Of a stretch of 64,000 nt of DNA, positions 36,830-45,923 are shown piece by piece (positions within the stretch are counted from its first letter, which is position 1; each line of letters starts with the position of its first letter). Source of the stretch: Bradyrhizobium sp. CB2312 (GTDB taxonomy: Bacteria; Pseudomonadota; Alphaproteobacteria; Rhizobiales; Xanthobacteraceae). The notes under the pieces are model-generated. The model was not told the origin of the DNA. It searched no databases and was given only the letters and a program-made list of their open reading frames with translations. A program made the position numbers and the translations under genes. The DNA lies in assembly GCF_029714425.1 (NCBI RefSeq), contig NZ_CP121668.1, positions 248,001 through 312,000 of the forward strand, written 5' to 3'.

Positions 36830-38662
36830 ATGCTTCGCATCGTCCTCTTCCTTGTCCTGATTGCGCTGGCAGCGGCCGGCGCGGCCTGGGTTGCCGATCA
36901 GCCTGGCGATCTCGTCCTGACCGCAGGCGGTTTCCGCGCCTCGACGACGTTGCCGAGGTTCGTGTTCCTGCTTGGCGTCTTTGCCGCTGTTGTCGTGCTG
37001 GTCTGGAGCATCGTGACGATGGTCTGGCGCGCACCCGGGCGCTTGCGCCGCCGCAGCCGCGAGAAGCGCCACGCACGCGGCCGCCACGCCATCACCCACG
37101 GCCTGCTCGCGATCGGCCATGGCGATATCGGGCTTGCGCGCCGTCATGCCGAATCTGCCCGGCGGCTTGCGCCGAACGATCCGCTGGCGCTGCTGCTGCA
37201 CGCGCAGTCGGCCCAGCTCGAAGGCAACCGCGACGAGGCCCAGCGCGTCTTCCGCGCCATGGCCGAGCGCGAGGATACCCGCCTGCTCGGCCTGCGCGGC
37301 CTGTTCATCGAGGCGCAGCGCGCCGACGATGCGGTCGGTGCCGTCATGATCGCGGAAGAAGCGATCAAGCTGTCGCCGTCCTCGACCTGGGCCTCGCATG
37401 CCGTGCTCGGCTTCCGCTGCGCGCGCGGCGACTGGAGCGGCGCGCTCGCGATTCTCGATTCCAATCTCGCCGCGGGCCTGATCGACAAGAAGGCCTATCG
37501 GCGGCAGCGCGGCGTGCTGCTCACCGCACGCTCGCTGGAACTGGAGACCATGGACCGCGACGTGGCGCGCGAGAGCGTGATGGAGGCGATCAAGCTCGCG
37601 CCGACTTTGGTGCCGGCCGCGGTGCTTGCCGCGAAATTCGAGAGCGAGGCGCATCAGGTGCGCCGTGCCATGAAGCTGGTCGAGGCCGCCTGGCTCGCCA
37701 ATCCGCATCCCGATCTCGCCGATGCCTATGCGCATGTGAAGCTCGGCGATTCCGCGCGGCAGCGCCTGCAGCGGGTCGAGACGCTCGCAGCCAAGACGCC
37801 CGCCGACAAGCCCGGCCATGTCGAGGGCCAGCTCGCGATCGCGCGTGCCGCGATCGATGCGTCCGAATTCGCGCGGGCGCGCGAGGTGCTGGCGCCTTAC
37901 GTCAACGATCCGACCCAGCGTGTCGCGCTGCTGATGGCCGAGCTCGAGCGCGCCGAGCATGGCGACAGCGGCCGGGCCCGCGCCTGGACATTGCGCGCGG
38001 TGCGTGCCCGCCACGATCCGGCCTGGACCGCGGACGGCTATGTCAGCGACCGCTGGCGGCCGGTCTCCCCGGTCACCGGCCGGCTCGACGCCTTCCAGTG
38101 GCACACGCCGGTCGCAAGCCTTCCCTCCGACAAGGGCACCACGATCGAATCCTCGGCCTTCGAGGAGGCCATGCTGGCCGCCCCGCCGCCGAAGCGGGTG
38201 ACGGCGGCGCCGACCGAAACCCCGGTGGAACCGCCCGCGGCCACGCCCGTTCCGGCGCCGGCCGCCCAGGACAATTCGCCTCCCGAGGCCAAGGAGGTCG
38301 TCGACGAGCCCATCAAGGAAACCGTCAAGGAAGCTCCCAAGGAGGCTTCCAAGGAAGCTTCGAAGGAAGTCGCCAAGGAGGAGCCGGCCGCCCCGCCCGC
38401 CGAGCCGGTCAAATCGGCTGCCGAAATCGCCGAATCATCGCCGGTTGCGGCAACCCCGGTGTTCCGGACCCGCGCCGACCTCGGCATGCCTGCTTCCGTG
38501 CCGATCCAGGCCGTCATTCCGATCGTCCGCGCCCCCGACGATCCCGGGATCGACGATGACGGCCCGAGCGATGAATTCACGGAACAAATCGGCACGCCCA
38601 AGGGCCACGCCAAGGCCCAGCTCGGCGGCTGGCGCGGATTCTGGTCCCGCTGGGGCGCGTGA
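36830..38662 (+). CDS. hemY: HemY-like tetratricopeptide membrane protein
   Basis: A 610-residue protein. Two membrane helices (about 3-22 and 42-64) precede a TPR region (about 80-430) with HAITHGLLAIGHGDIGLARR. After position 450 comes a long Pro/Ala/Glu/Lys-rich tail with the repeats EAPKEASKEASKEVAKEE. The N-terminus matches the HemY family linked with late heme synthesis; the name is historical and no porphyrinogen oxidase activity is implied. The tail is much longer than in enterobacterial HemY. Last gene of the hemD operon, 35 nt after the mitofilin-like gene. Confidence 0.87.
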   Translation: MLRIVLFLVLIALAAAGAAWVADQPGDLVLTAGGFRASTTLPRFVFLLGVFAAVVVLVWSIVTMVWRAPGRLRRRSREKRHARGRHAITHGLLAIGHGDIGLARRHAESARRLAPNDPLALLLHAQSAQLEGNRDEAQRVFRAMAEREDTRLLGLRGLFIEAQRADDAVGAVMIAEEAIKLSPSSTWASHAVLGFRCARGDWSGALAILDSNLAAGLIDKKAYRRQRGVLLTARSLELETMDRDVARESVMEAIKLAPTLVPAAVLAAKFESEAHQVRRAMKLVEAAWLANPHPDLADAYAHVKLGDSARQRLQRVETLAAKTPADKPGHVEGQLAIARAAIDASEFARAREVLAPYVNDPTQRVALLMAELERAEHGDSGRARAWTLRAVRARHDPAWTADGYVSDRWRPVSPVTGRLDAFQWHTPVASLPSDKGTTIESSAFEEAMLAAPPPKRVTAAPTETPVEPPAATPVPAPAAQDNSPPEAKEVVDEPIKETVKEAPKEASKEASKEVAKEEPAAPPAEPVKSAAEIAESSPVAATPVFRTRADLGMPASVPIQAVIPIVRAPDDPGIDDDGPSDEFTEQIGTPKGHAKAQLGGWRGFWSRWGA

Positions 38663-38762
38663 GGCGCATTTCGCCTCCCGCTTGTCCTTGCCAATTCGGG
38701 CCATGCCCGATATCAGGAGCGCGCGTATCGGGACCGGCATCGCCGAGATCCCGGCAGGGTTC

Positions 38763-38838
38763 GCCGCAATAGCTCAGTCGGTAGAGCACGTCATTCGTAA
38801 TGACGGGGTCGGGGGTTCGAATCCCTCTTGCGGCACCA
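38763..38838 (+). tRNA. tRNA-Thr (anticodon CGT)
   Basis: Complete cloverleaf: acceptor GCCGCAA pairs with TTGCGGC, D arm AGCTCAGTCGGTAGAGC, anticodon stem CGTCA/TGACG with loop TTCGTAA (anticodon 38796-38798), T arm GGGGGTTCGAATCCCTC, encoded CCA at 38836-38838. Reads ACG codons, frequent in GC-rich genomes. Confidence 0.98.
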
Positions 38839-39009
38839 GCGCCTAGTTTGTCCGGCCCGGAGACATAGGTCACGGATCGTACCTAAGAGATGGGTGACAA
38901 CCTCGTGCCGAACGGGTTGTCGAGGGTTGCAGGGTTTTCTGCTCCAGGTCGAAATATCCCAAATCATAGTGCATGAAGCTGACGAGCCAAATGCCGTCGT
39001 CGACCTCCT

Positions 39010-39091
39010 TGATGCCGGGCTTGACCCGGGCATCCACGTCTTCGGCCTTGCTCCAAGAACGTGGATGGCCGGGACGAGCCCGGCCATGACG
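39010..39091. repeat. Palindromic repeat, GCCGGGCTTGACCCGGGCATCC family
   Basis: A GCCGGGCTTGACCCGGGC hairpin followed by ATCCACGTC and, inverted, AACGTGGAT and GGCCGGGACGAGCCCGGCCATGACG. It lies between tRNA-Thr and the convergent deacetylase gene. A fuller copy is at 47480-47561. Confidence 0.85.
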
Positions 39092-39118
39092 CAAGAGATC
39101 TGCAGCTGATCGGTCTCG

Positions 39119-40174
39119 TTACTGCGAAACCGTCTGCACCACGCTCGAGATCGGGCGCGTGTTCGTGCCCGCGGTCGGCACCTTCATGTCCTTCATCAGC
39201 GCCTCGTCATATTCCGGCAGCGTCTGAAGCGTCGTCTTGGCTTTCATCTGCACGACCTTGTAGCCGCCGGCCTTCAGCCGCGCGAGCAGCGCCGGCAGCG
39301 CTTCGCCGGTATGCTTCTGGAAGTCGTGCATCAGGATGATGCCCTTGCCGAGCTTGTCGAGCCGCGTCATCACCGTCTCGATGATCTTCTCCGGCGTCGC
39401 GCCCTTCCGGAAATCGAAGGAGTCGATATCGGTCGAGAACATCGCGACGTTGCGGGTGCCGAAATAGCTCACGATCGCCGGATTGTGCTGAAGCTGCGGG
39501 AAGCGGAAGAACGGCGCGGGGTTGGCACCGAGCGCGAATTTCACCGCGCTGATGCCCTTTTCGACCTCGTCCTTGGCCATCTGCTCGGTCATCTTCTTGC
39601 CGTTCAGATTGACGTGCGACCAGGTGTGAGTGCCGACCGTATGGCCCTGGGCCAGCACCTGGCGCAGGATTTCGGGATGATAGGTCGCATGCTTGCCGAC
39701 CGAGAAGAACAGGCCCTTGGTGCATTCATCCGCGAGCGCCTTCAGCACCGCGGGCGTGTTCACCGGCCAGGGACCGTCGTCGAAGGTCAGCACGACCTCC
39801 TTGTCGGTGAGGAAGTCGAACTGCTTGAAATGATCGAAGCCGAAGCCGGGGCCGCCGGTGGTGTCGATCTCGACCACGCGGGAGACGCCCAGCGCGTTCG
39901 GATTGGCGCAGGCCTGTTTCGGCTGCATCGGCATGGCCGGGGCGGGCGCGGGTGCCTGGGCAAATGCCGTCGGCCTGGCCGCGACCGTGGCGGTGGTCTC
40001 GACGTCGTCCCTGGCGGCGAGCCTCGCCGGTGCCGGGAGCGGATCGGCGGCACGGGCGGCAACTGTTTTGGGAGCGCCCTGGTCGGCGCGCGCGGAATAA
40101 TAAAACCAACCGCCGGCGGCGATCACGACCGCGGCAACTACACTGGCCAGCATCAGGCCCAACGCATTACGCAT
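39119..40174 (-). CDS. Polysaccharide deacetylase (NodB-homology), membrane anchored
   Basis: A 351-residue protein with an N-terminal membrane anchor (about 5-25), a Pro/Ala-rich linker and a carbohydrate esterase 4 domain. The catalytic Asp pair is in TFDDGPWP (130-137), the metal-binding His residues are His183 and His187 in GTHTWSHVNL, and RFPQLQHN and LMHDFQKHT are the later motifs. It should remove acetyl groups from peptidoglycan or an exopolysaccharide in the periplasm. ATG 40174 has GGAAAGAG ahead. It is not the symbiotic nodB, since there are no nod genes around it. Confidence 0.9.
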   Translation of the reverse strand: MRNALGLMLASVVAAVVIAAGGWFYYSARADQGAPKTVAARAADPLPAPARLAARDDVETTATVAARPTAFAQAPAPAPAMPMQPKQACANPNALGVSRVVEIDTTGGPGFGFDHFKQFDFLTDKEVVLTFDDGPWPVNTPAVLKALADECTKGLFFSVGKHATYHPEILRQVLAQGHTVGTHTWSHVNLNGKKMTEQMAKDEVEKGISAVKFALGANPAPFFRFPQLQHNPAIVSYFGTRNVAMFSTDIDSFDFRKGATPEKIIETVMTRLDKLGKGIILMHDFQKHTGEALPALLARLKAGGYKVVQMKAKTTLQTLPEYDEALMKDMKVPTAGTNTRPISSVVQTVSQ

Positions 40175-40427
40175 CGCTACTCTTTCCAATTACGCAACCA
40201 AACCGGCGGAATCCCCCGCGCGACGAGCCATTAATGCGAAGGAACAGTTAACGTGACACCAACACGACAGCGGATGCGGTGGAATTTCAGCGGGGTGCGC
40301 CAAAGTGACCGATGTCACAGAGGAGGGGGCGCCCGTGACCGTCATCACAGTGGAAACTGTTTTGGCGGAGCATCGTAGTTCCCATCAACAACGGGCCCGC
40401 CGTTCGCGGCGCCATTGGGAGCTTCAA

Positions 40428-40736
40428 ATGACCAAGTCCTTCTCGGCCAAGTCCTTGAGTAGCAAGATTCGCGACACCGGCCTGGCGCTGGGCTTTGCCG
40501 CCATCGTCTCGATCGTGTCGACGACCTCGAGCTTCGCCTTCTCGGCCGAAGCGCAGCAGATGTGCACGGGCGATGCCTTCCGCCTCTGCTCGTCGGAAAT
40601 TCCCAACATCCCGAAGATCACCGCATGCATGATGAAGCATCGCTCGGATCTGAGCGCCGGCTGCCGCGCGGTGATGGACAAGGACCTCGCCAAGGGCGCC
40701 TCACGCAAGGTCGCTGACGCTCAGGACAGTCATTAA
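40428..40736 (+). CDS. Small secreted cysteine-rich protein
   Basis: A 102-residue protein with a long N-terminal signal region (to about SFAFSAEA) and a mature part with four cysteines spaced C-x7-C-x12-C-x11-C, ending in MMKHRSDLSAGCRAVM. The spacing is that of the cysteine-rich (Golgi-apparatus type) repeat found in many rhizobial periplasmic proteins of unknown role. The ATG at 40428 has GGGAG ahead. The next gene, 174 nt on, encodes a protein with the same pattern. Confidence 0.78.
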   Translation: MTKSFSAKSLSSKIRDTGLALGFAAIVSIVSTTSSFAFSAEAQQMCTGDAFRLCSSEIPNIPKITACMMKHRSDLSAGCRAVMDKDLAKGASRKVADAQDSH

Positions 40737-40909
40737 GAGAACTTGCAACGCCGCAAGCGTCGCGATCTGCGAGGTCCCCACGCGATGTGCCCCGGCGTCA
40801 AGCCGGAGCCACGCGGCAGCGACGGTGTCTGCTGCCAATAAAGCCGTTGCGGCTGAGAGATCGTCGCACTAGCTTCGCCCCACCTTCTTTCGGGTAAAGG
40901 CATTGCGCG

Positions 40910-41125
40910 ATGACCAGATTTCTTTTCACTGTTTCTTTGCTTCTGTGCGCATCGGCTGCGTCCGCGCAACAGCAGCCCGGTCACGATGCCTGTGCGCGTG
41001 ATGTCAGCCGTCACTGCCGCGCCGTGATGAACAATGGCGATGGCGCCGTGCTCGCCTGCCTGAAGCAGAACCGCTCCCGCCTCAGCAAGGCCTGCGACAA
41101 GGTGCTGACCGACCACGGGCAGTGA
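40910..41125 (+). CDS. Small secreted cysteine-rich protein
   Basis: A 71-residue protein: signal peptide at 1-20 (cleavage after ASAASA), then C-x7-C-x13-C-x11-C, with LKQNRSRLSKACDKVL. It matches the preceding gene in cysteine spacing and in the (N/H)RSxLSxxC motif, so the two are probably old duplicates. Periplasmic or secreted; function unknown. Confidence 0.75.
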   Translation: MTRFLFTVSLLLCASAASAQQQPGHDACARDVSRHCRAVMNNGDGAVLACLKQNRSRLSKACDKVLTDHGQ

Positions 41126-41126
41126 C

Positions 41127-41252
41127 TGTCATTCCGGGGCGCGCGAAGCGCGAACCCGGAATCCACCGAGTGGCATATGCGTTGGGAAATGGATTCTCTG
41201 ATGCGCAATTGCGCATCATAGTTCGTGCCTGATGGTCCGTCCCGGAATGACG
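41127..41252. repeat. Palindromic repeat, TGTCATTCCGG family
   Basis: CTGTCATTCCGGGGCGCG with CGCGAACCCGGAATCC on one side and a closing GTCCCGGAATGACGC; the middle (GATTCTCTGATGCGCAATTG) differs from other copies. It fills the junction between the convergent Cys-rich and MFS genes. Confidence 0.8.
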
Positions 41253-41256
41253 CGGC

Positions 41257-42945
41257 TTACGTGCTGCTCCCCGCCGCAGTCGCGACCACCGGCAGCACCT
41301 CCTTGCTGCCGCGGTCCGGCGTCTCTTCCTTCCAGCGCACCGAGCCGAACGGCCGTTCCAGCATGCGGCGGACGCGTACCGGCTCGGGGCCGATGTGGAA
41401 ATCGATCGCCTGTTGATGCAGCGCGCGTTCGGACAGCGTCGAGCGGTTGCGCTGGCGTAGGTAATCGAACCAGGTCGGGCAGTGATAGCGCTCGGTCCAC
41501 AATTCGGGATCGGCGATGTCGCGCGCGATCGACCAGCCATAGGCGCCGTTGCGCTGCCTCGAGAGCTGCACGTCCTGCATCACATTGTGAAAGGCGCGCG
41601 CATTCTCCTGGGACACGCGATATTCGATCTCGACCACCAGCGGCCCGCTGCGCCCGGTGATCGACAGCTTCACCTCGGGATCGGCCAGCACGTCGGCGTC
41701 CTCGTTGCGGGCGCCGACGCGCGGCATCGTGAGCCAGATCCCGAGCAGCGGCGAGATCAGCATCAGGCCGGCAGCAACCAGCAGCGCGACCTCGACGCCG
41801 GCATAGTCGGTGAGATGGCCCCAGCCCCAGGCGCCGATCGCGATGCCGCCGGAGATCGAGGCCTGGAACGCCGCGAGCGAGCGGCCGGCGACCCAGCGCG
41901 GCGCCGAGAGCTGCACGCCGATGTTGAACAGCGCCACCGCCGCCATCCAGACCGCGCCGGCGAGCACCAGCGCGGTTGCGGTCAGCACCGGCTCGGTGCT
42001 CACGGCAAGGGCGGCCATCGCGAACGCCATCGAGATGGTGCAGGCGCGGATCGCGGCCTCGCCGCTCATGCGCTTGCGCAATTCGTGGATGTTGAGCGCA
42101 CCGACCACGGCGCCCATGCCGAACGCGCCGAGCATGATGCCGTAAGTCTGCGCGCCGCCATGCAACAGGTCGCGCGCGACCAGCGGCATCAGCGCCATGA
42201 TGGCGCCGCCGATCAGGCCCATCACCAGCGTGCGCAGCAGCACGATCTTGATCGGCGGCGAATTGGTGATGTAGCGGAAGCCCGAGACCATGGCGCGGTT
42301 GAGCTTCTCCCGCGGCAGGCGCGACGGCTCCACCGAGCGGCGCCAGAGCAGCAGCACCACCAGCAGCGGCAGATAGAGGATCGCATTGCAGGCGAACGCG
42401 GCGACGGCGCCGAGTGCGGCGACGATGACGCCGCCGACCGCGGGACCGAAGCTGCGCGCGATGTTGTAGCTGATGCCGTTCAGCGCGACGGCCGAGGGCA
42501 ATGCTTCGGGCGGCACCTGCTCGCTGACCGAGGATTGCCAGGCCGGCCCGAACAGCGCGTTGCCGCTGCCGACGACGAAGCAGAAGGCGAGCAGCGTCTC
42601 CGGCGTGATCAGTTTGAGCCCGGCCAGGATCGTCAGCGCGGACGCGCCGGTCAGCGCGATCGCGAGCGAGACCAGGGTCACGATGCGGCGGTCATACATG
42701 TCGGCGATGGCGCCAGCCGGCATCGAGATCAGCATGATCGGCAGCATCAGGGCGGTCTGCACCAGCGCCACCTGGTCGGCGGAAGCCGACATCTGCGTCA
42801 TCGCCCAGGCCGCGCCCACGCCCTGGATGAGGAGGCCGAGATTGGAGAGCAGGCTGGCGAGCCAGATGCGCCGGAACACGGTGAACCGCAGCGGCGCGGT
42901 GATGCCGTCGGCGGCCAATTTCTGACGGTTCGGCTGCTCGGTCAT
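41257..42945 (-). CDS. MFS transporter with C-terminal soluble domain (EntS/MFS_3 type)
   Basis: A 562-residue protein. About 400 residues form a 12-helix exporter of the MFS_3 type: FRRIWLASLLSNLGLLIQGV, GAIADMYDRRIVTLVSLA and NGISYNIARSFGPAVGGVIV are typical. The last 150 residues are soluble and resemble a dimeric ferredoxin-like (ABM monooxygenase-like) domain, with VEIEYRVSQENARAFHNVM and AYGWSIARDIADPELW. Such fusions are common in this subfamily; the tail's role is unknown. GGAAGGGG precedes the ATG at 42945. Substrate unknown. Confidence 0.85.
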   Translation of the reverse strand: MTEQPNRQKLAADGITAPLRFTVFRRIWLASLLSNLGLLIQGVGAAWAMTQMSASADQVALVQTALMLPIMLISMPAGAIADMYDRRIVTLVSLAIALTGASALTILAGLKLITPETLLAFCFVVGSGNALFGPAWQSSVSEQVPPEALPSAVALNGISYNIARSFGPAVGGVIVAALGAVAAFACNAILYLPLLVVLLLWRRSVEPSRLPREKLNRAMVSGFRYITNSPPIKIVLLRTLVMGLIGGAIMALMPLVARDLLHGGAQTYGIMLGAFGMGAVVGALNIHELRKRMSGEAAIRACTISMAFAMAALAVSTEPVLTATALVLAGAVWMAAVALFNIGVQLSAPRWVAGRSLAAFQASISGGIAIGAWGWGHLTDYAGVEVALLVAAGLMLISPLLGIWLTMPRVGARNEDADVLADPEVKLSITGRSGPLVVEIEYRVSQENARAFHNVMQDVQLSRQRNGAYGWSIARDIADPELWTERYHCPTWFDYLRQRNRSTLSERALHQQAIDFHIGPEPVRVRRMLERPFGSVRWKEETPDRGSKEVLPVVATAAGSST

Positions 42946-43093
42946 ATCCCCTTCCATATGGGCTGGCAGAAGTGGGCTTGGAGTGGTTTTCGGGTGATTC
43001 CGGCAAAGTCAGTGATGCCCGCGAAAGTCCTTCGCTGTCCAGTGGTTAGGCCGGTATAAGCGGTGCAAAGATGGTTTTGCCGGGGAGGAACAG

Positions 43094-44467
43094 ATGAGGC
43101 TGTCGCGACGGACGATCCTGCTGGGGGCGGGCAGTTTGCCTTTCGCGGTTGCGAGCCTGCGGACGGGCGCGCTGGCACAATCGGCACCGATAGCGGCGCA
43201 GCTTCCGGAGATACCTCCGATCCTGTTCGTCCATGGCAATGGCGACTATGACGCGCTCTGGATGACGACGCTTTGGCGGATGGAATCCAACGGCATCGCG
43301 CGTGATCGCATGATGGCGATCAATTTCACGGATCCCCTGGCGCGCAGCGACGACACGGTCGAGCAGGCCGGTCGCTCCTCGATCGAGGACCAGCGCCGCG
43401 AGCTTGCCGCCGCCATCGCGGACCTGAAGCGCCGAACTGGCGCTCCGCGCGTGGCGCTGGTCGGCAGCTCGCGCGGTGGCAATGCGATCCGCAACGTCAT
43501 CAGAAGCGGCGGGGCCGGCGACGTCAGCCACGCCGTCTTGTGCGGCACGCCCAATCACGGCGTGTTCGCGACTGACGATCAGCCCAACAACGAGTTCAAT
43601 GGCCGCGGCCCGTTCCTGCGCGGCCTGAACGAGGGCGAGAGTGAGGTGACGCCGGGCGTTGCCTTCCTGACCTTGCGCAGCGACGGCATGGACAAATATG
43701 CGCAAGCCGACGGCCGCTTCATCGGCAAGCCCGGCACGCCGACCAATGTGACCAACGAGGGGCCGGAGCTGAAAGGCGCCACCAATCTCGTGCTCGGCGC
43801 GCTCGACCATCGCGAGGTGGCCTTCCACCCGCGCGCCTTCCGGGAGATCTACAAGTTCATCGCGGGACGCGAGCCCGCGCGGATCGCGATCGTGCCGGAG
43901 CAGAGCGTCAGGCTGAGCGGCCTCGTCACGGGCACCCCGGGCGGCGCGCCAACCAATCGTCCGGTCGCGGGCGCTACCGTCGATGTCTTCCGCGTCGATC
44001 CCCAGACCGGCGAGCGCATTGGCAATGCGGTGCACAGCGCGAAGACCGGAATCGACGGCCGTTGGGGCGTGGTGCAGGTCGATCCTTCATGGTCGCTCGA
44101 ATTCGTCCTGACATCGTCGGAGGCGCCGACGACGCACATCTACCGCTCGCCGTTCCCGCGCTCGTCCGATCTCGTGCATCTCAGGCCTGCGCGCCCGCTC
44201 GGCCCCGCAGACAAGGATGCCGGCGCGGTCGTGATCATGTCGCGCCCGCGCGGCTATTTGGGCCTGCCGCGGGACGTGGTGCTGTTCGACGGCAAGGAGC
44301 CGGCCGACGTCAAGCCGGGCGTGCCCACGGATGCGGCGGCAACCTTGCGTCTGCCCGCCAGCGAGGTCGGGCGTAACATCGTGGCCCAGTTCGGCGAAGA
44401 ACGGATTGTGGCACGGCTCTGGCCTGCCGCCGAGAACAGGATTGCGATTGCCGAGCTGACTTACTAG
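43094..44467 (+). CDS. Tat-exported alpha/beta hydrolase with C-terminal beta domain
   Basis: A 457-residue protein. The N-terminus MRLSRRTILLGAG is a twin-arginine-type signal, cut near ALAQ. The hydrolase core has PPILFVHGNGDYDALW and the nucleophile Ser126 in GSSRGG, with the base probably in ALDHREVAFHP. From about 275 on there is a beta-rich domain (SGLVTGTPGG, GATVDVFRVDPQTG) like carboxypeptidase-regulatory or polymer-binding modules. It may be an esterase or polymer depolymerase of the periplasm. GGGAGGAAC gives a strong ribosome-binding site. It leads a same-strand run with a P450 and a cyclase. Confidence 0.8.
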   Translation: MRLSRRTILLGAGSLPFAVASLRTGALAQSAPIAAQLPEIPPILFVHGNGDYDALWMTTLWRMESNGIARDRMMAINFTDPLARSDDTVEQAGRSSIEDQRRELAAAIADLKRRTGAPRVALVGSSRGGNAIRNVIRSGGAGDVSHAVLCGTPNHGVFATDDQPNNEFNGRGPFLRGLNEGESEVTPGVAFLTLRSDGMDKYAQADGRFIGKPGTPTNVTNEGPELKGATNLVLGALDHREVAFHPRAFREIYKFIAGREPARIAIVPEQSVRLSGLVTGTPGGAPTNRPVAGATVDVFRVDPQTGERIGNAVHSAKTGIDGRWGVVQVDPSWSLEFVLTSSEAPTTHIYRSPFPRSSDLVHLRPARPLGPADKDAGAVVIMSRPRGYLGLPRDVVLFDGKEPADVKPGVPTDAAATLRLPASEVGRNIVAQFGEERIVARLWPAAENRIAIAELTY

Positions 44468-44502
44468 CTATTGACCTGCGCCATATCTCTCGGGAGGGAG
44501 CC

Positions 44503-45873
44503 ATGAATATCGCCAGTGTGCGTCGGCCCATCGTCCCCCCGGCCCCGCCGCGCGCGCCCGACGACATGTCGTTCCTCGGCCGCGTCGCGGTAATCAGGCG
44601 CAACATGATCGCAACCTGGGGCCAGCGTGCCTACGAGGAAGAGGTCATCAAGGGCCGCTTCTTCCTCCGCAACAGTTTCATCCTGAACCAGCCGGATGCG
44701 ATCCGGCACGTGCTGCTCAGCAATTACGAGAATTACACGCGCACGCCGGCCGGCATCCGCATGCTGCGTCCCGTGCTCGGCGACGGCCTTCTGATCGCGG
44801 AAGGCCATTCCTGGACGTTTCAGCGCCGCACGCTCGCGCCGGCCTTCACGCCGCGCGCGACCGCGAATCTGGTTCCGCACATGACCGCGGTGCTCGACGA
44901 GACCATTGCGAAGCTCGAAACGCGCACGAGCGAGCCGGTCGATCTGCGCGAGATCTTGCAGCGCATGACGCTGGAGATCGCCGGGCGGACGATGTTCTCG
45001 TTCGGGATGGATCGGCACGGGCCGACCTTGCGCAATTTCGTCATGGAGTACGGCGAGCGGTTGGGACGGCCGTATTTCCTCGACATGCTGTTGCCGGTGT
45101 CCTGGCCGACCCCGATGGATTTCGCCCGCGCCCGCTTCCGCGAGCGCTGGACCGAATTCGTCGCGATGCTGATCGCCGAGCGGCGCAAGATGGGCAAGAA
45201 GGACGGCGCGCCGCCGCGCGACCTGTTCGATCTCATGGACGCCGCACGCGATCCCGAGACCGGCAAGGGCTTTTCCGACGAGCAGCTCGTCGACGAGGTC
45301 GCGACCATGATCCTCGCTGGTCACGAGACCACCGCGACCGCGCTGTTCTGGGCGCTCTATCTGCTCGCGCTCGATCCGGAGACGCAGGAGGAGGTGGCGC
45401 TCGAGACAAGCGGCGAGCATCTCGACAGCATGGCCGACATCGACCGGCAGAAATTCACCCGCGCGGTGATCGAGGAGACGATGCGGCTCTATCCGCCCGC
45501 TTTCCTGGTCGCGCGTGCGGCGCGCGAGAAGGACAATGCGGCCGGCGTCGAGATCGGCAAGGGCGACATCATCATGATCGCGCCCTGGCTGCTGCACCGG
45601 CACGAGAAGCTGTGGGACCAGCCGAATGCGTTCATTCCAAAACGATTCATGTCGGCGGAGGCGCCCGATCGCTTCACCTATCTGCCGTTCGGCGCGGGGC
45701 CGCGCGTCTGCGTCGGCGCGCCGTTCGCACAGGCCGAATCGGTGCTGGCGCTGGCGCGCCTGATCGGCGCGTTCCGCGTCGAGCTCGCCGATACGACGAA
45801 TCCAGTGATTCCGCTCGGCGTCGTCACGACCCAGCCGGACCACTCACCCATGTTCCGCATCACGCGTCGGTGA
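44503..45873 (+). CDS. Cytochrome P450
   Basis: A 456-residue soluble P450. The I-helix AGHETTATALFW (oxygen activation), the K-helix EETMRLYPP and the heme-binding loop FGAGPRVCVG with the thiolate Cys403 are all intact. It is a class I enzyme needing a ferredoxin and reductase, neither of which is in the window. Overall similarity is to the bacterial fatty-acid/CYP102- and CYP4-like group rather than to camphor-type enzymes. GGGAGGGAG precedes the ATG, 35 nt after the hydrolase stop. Substrate unknown. Confidence 0.92.
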   Translation: MNIASVRRPIVPPAPPRAPDDMSFLGRVAVIRRNMIATWGQRAYEEEVIKGRFFLRNSFILNQPDAIRHVLLSNYENYTRTPAGIRMLRPVLGDGLLIAEGHSWTFQRRTLAPAFTPRATANLVPHMTAVLDETIAKLETRTSEPVDLREILQRMTLEIAGRTMFSFGMDRHGPTLRNFVMEYGERLGRPYFLDMLLPVSWPTPMDFARARFRERWTEFVAMLIAERRKMGKKDGAPPRDLFDLMDAARDPETGKGFSDEQLVDEVATMILAGHETTATALFWALYLLALDPETQEEVALETSGEHLDSMADIDRQKFTRAVIEETMRLYPPAFLVARAAREKDNAAGVEIGKGDIIMIAPWLLHRHEKLWDQPNAFIPKRFMSAEAPDRFTYLPFGAGPRVCVGAPFAQAESVLALARLIGAFRVELADTTNPVIPLGVVTTQPDHSPMFRITRR

Positions 45874-45923
45874 CAGGCGATGGCCTGGCCGATGGCGTGA
45901 CCCAAGAGAGATAGAGTTGCGCC

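Noticed and set aside
39119..40174. Symbiotic nodB
   Set aside because: It has an extra membrane anchor and linker and no nod genes or nod box around it; it is a general polysaccharide deacetylase.
41482..43059. A 525-residue open frame opposite the MFS exporter
   Set aside because: His/Arg/Asp-rich antisense shadow of a transporter gene, as expected in GC-rich DNA.
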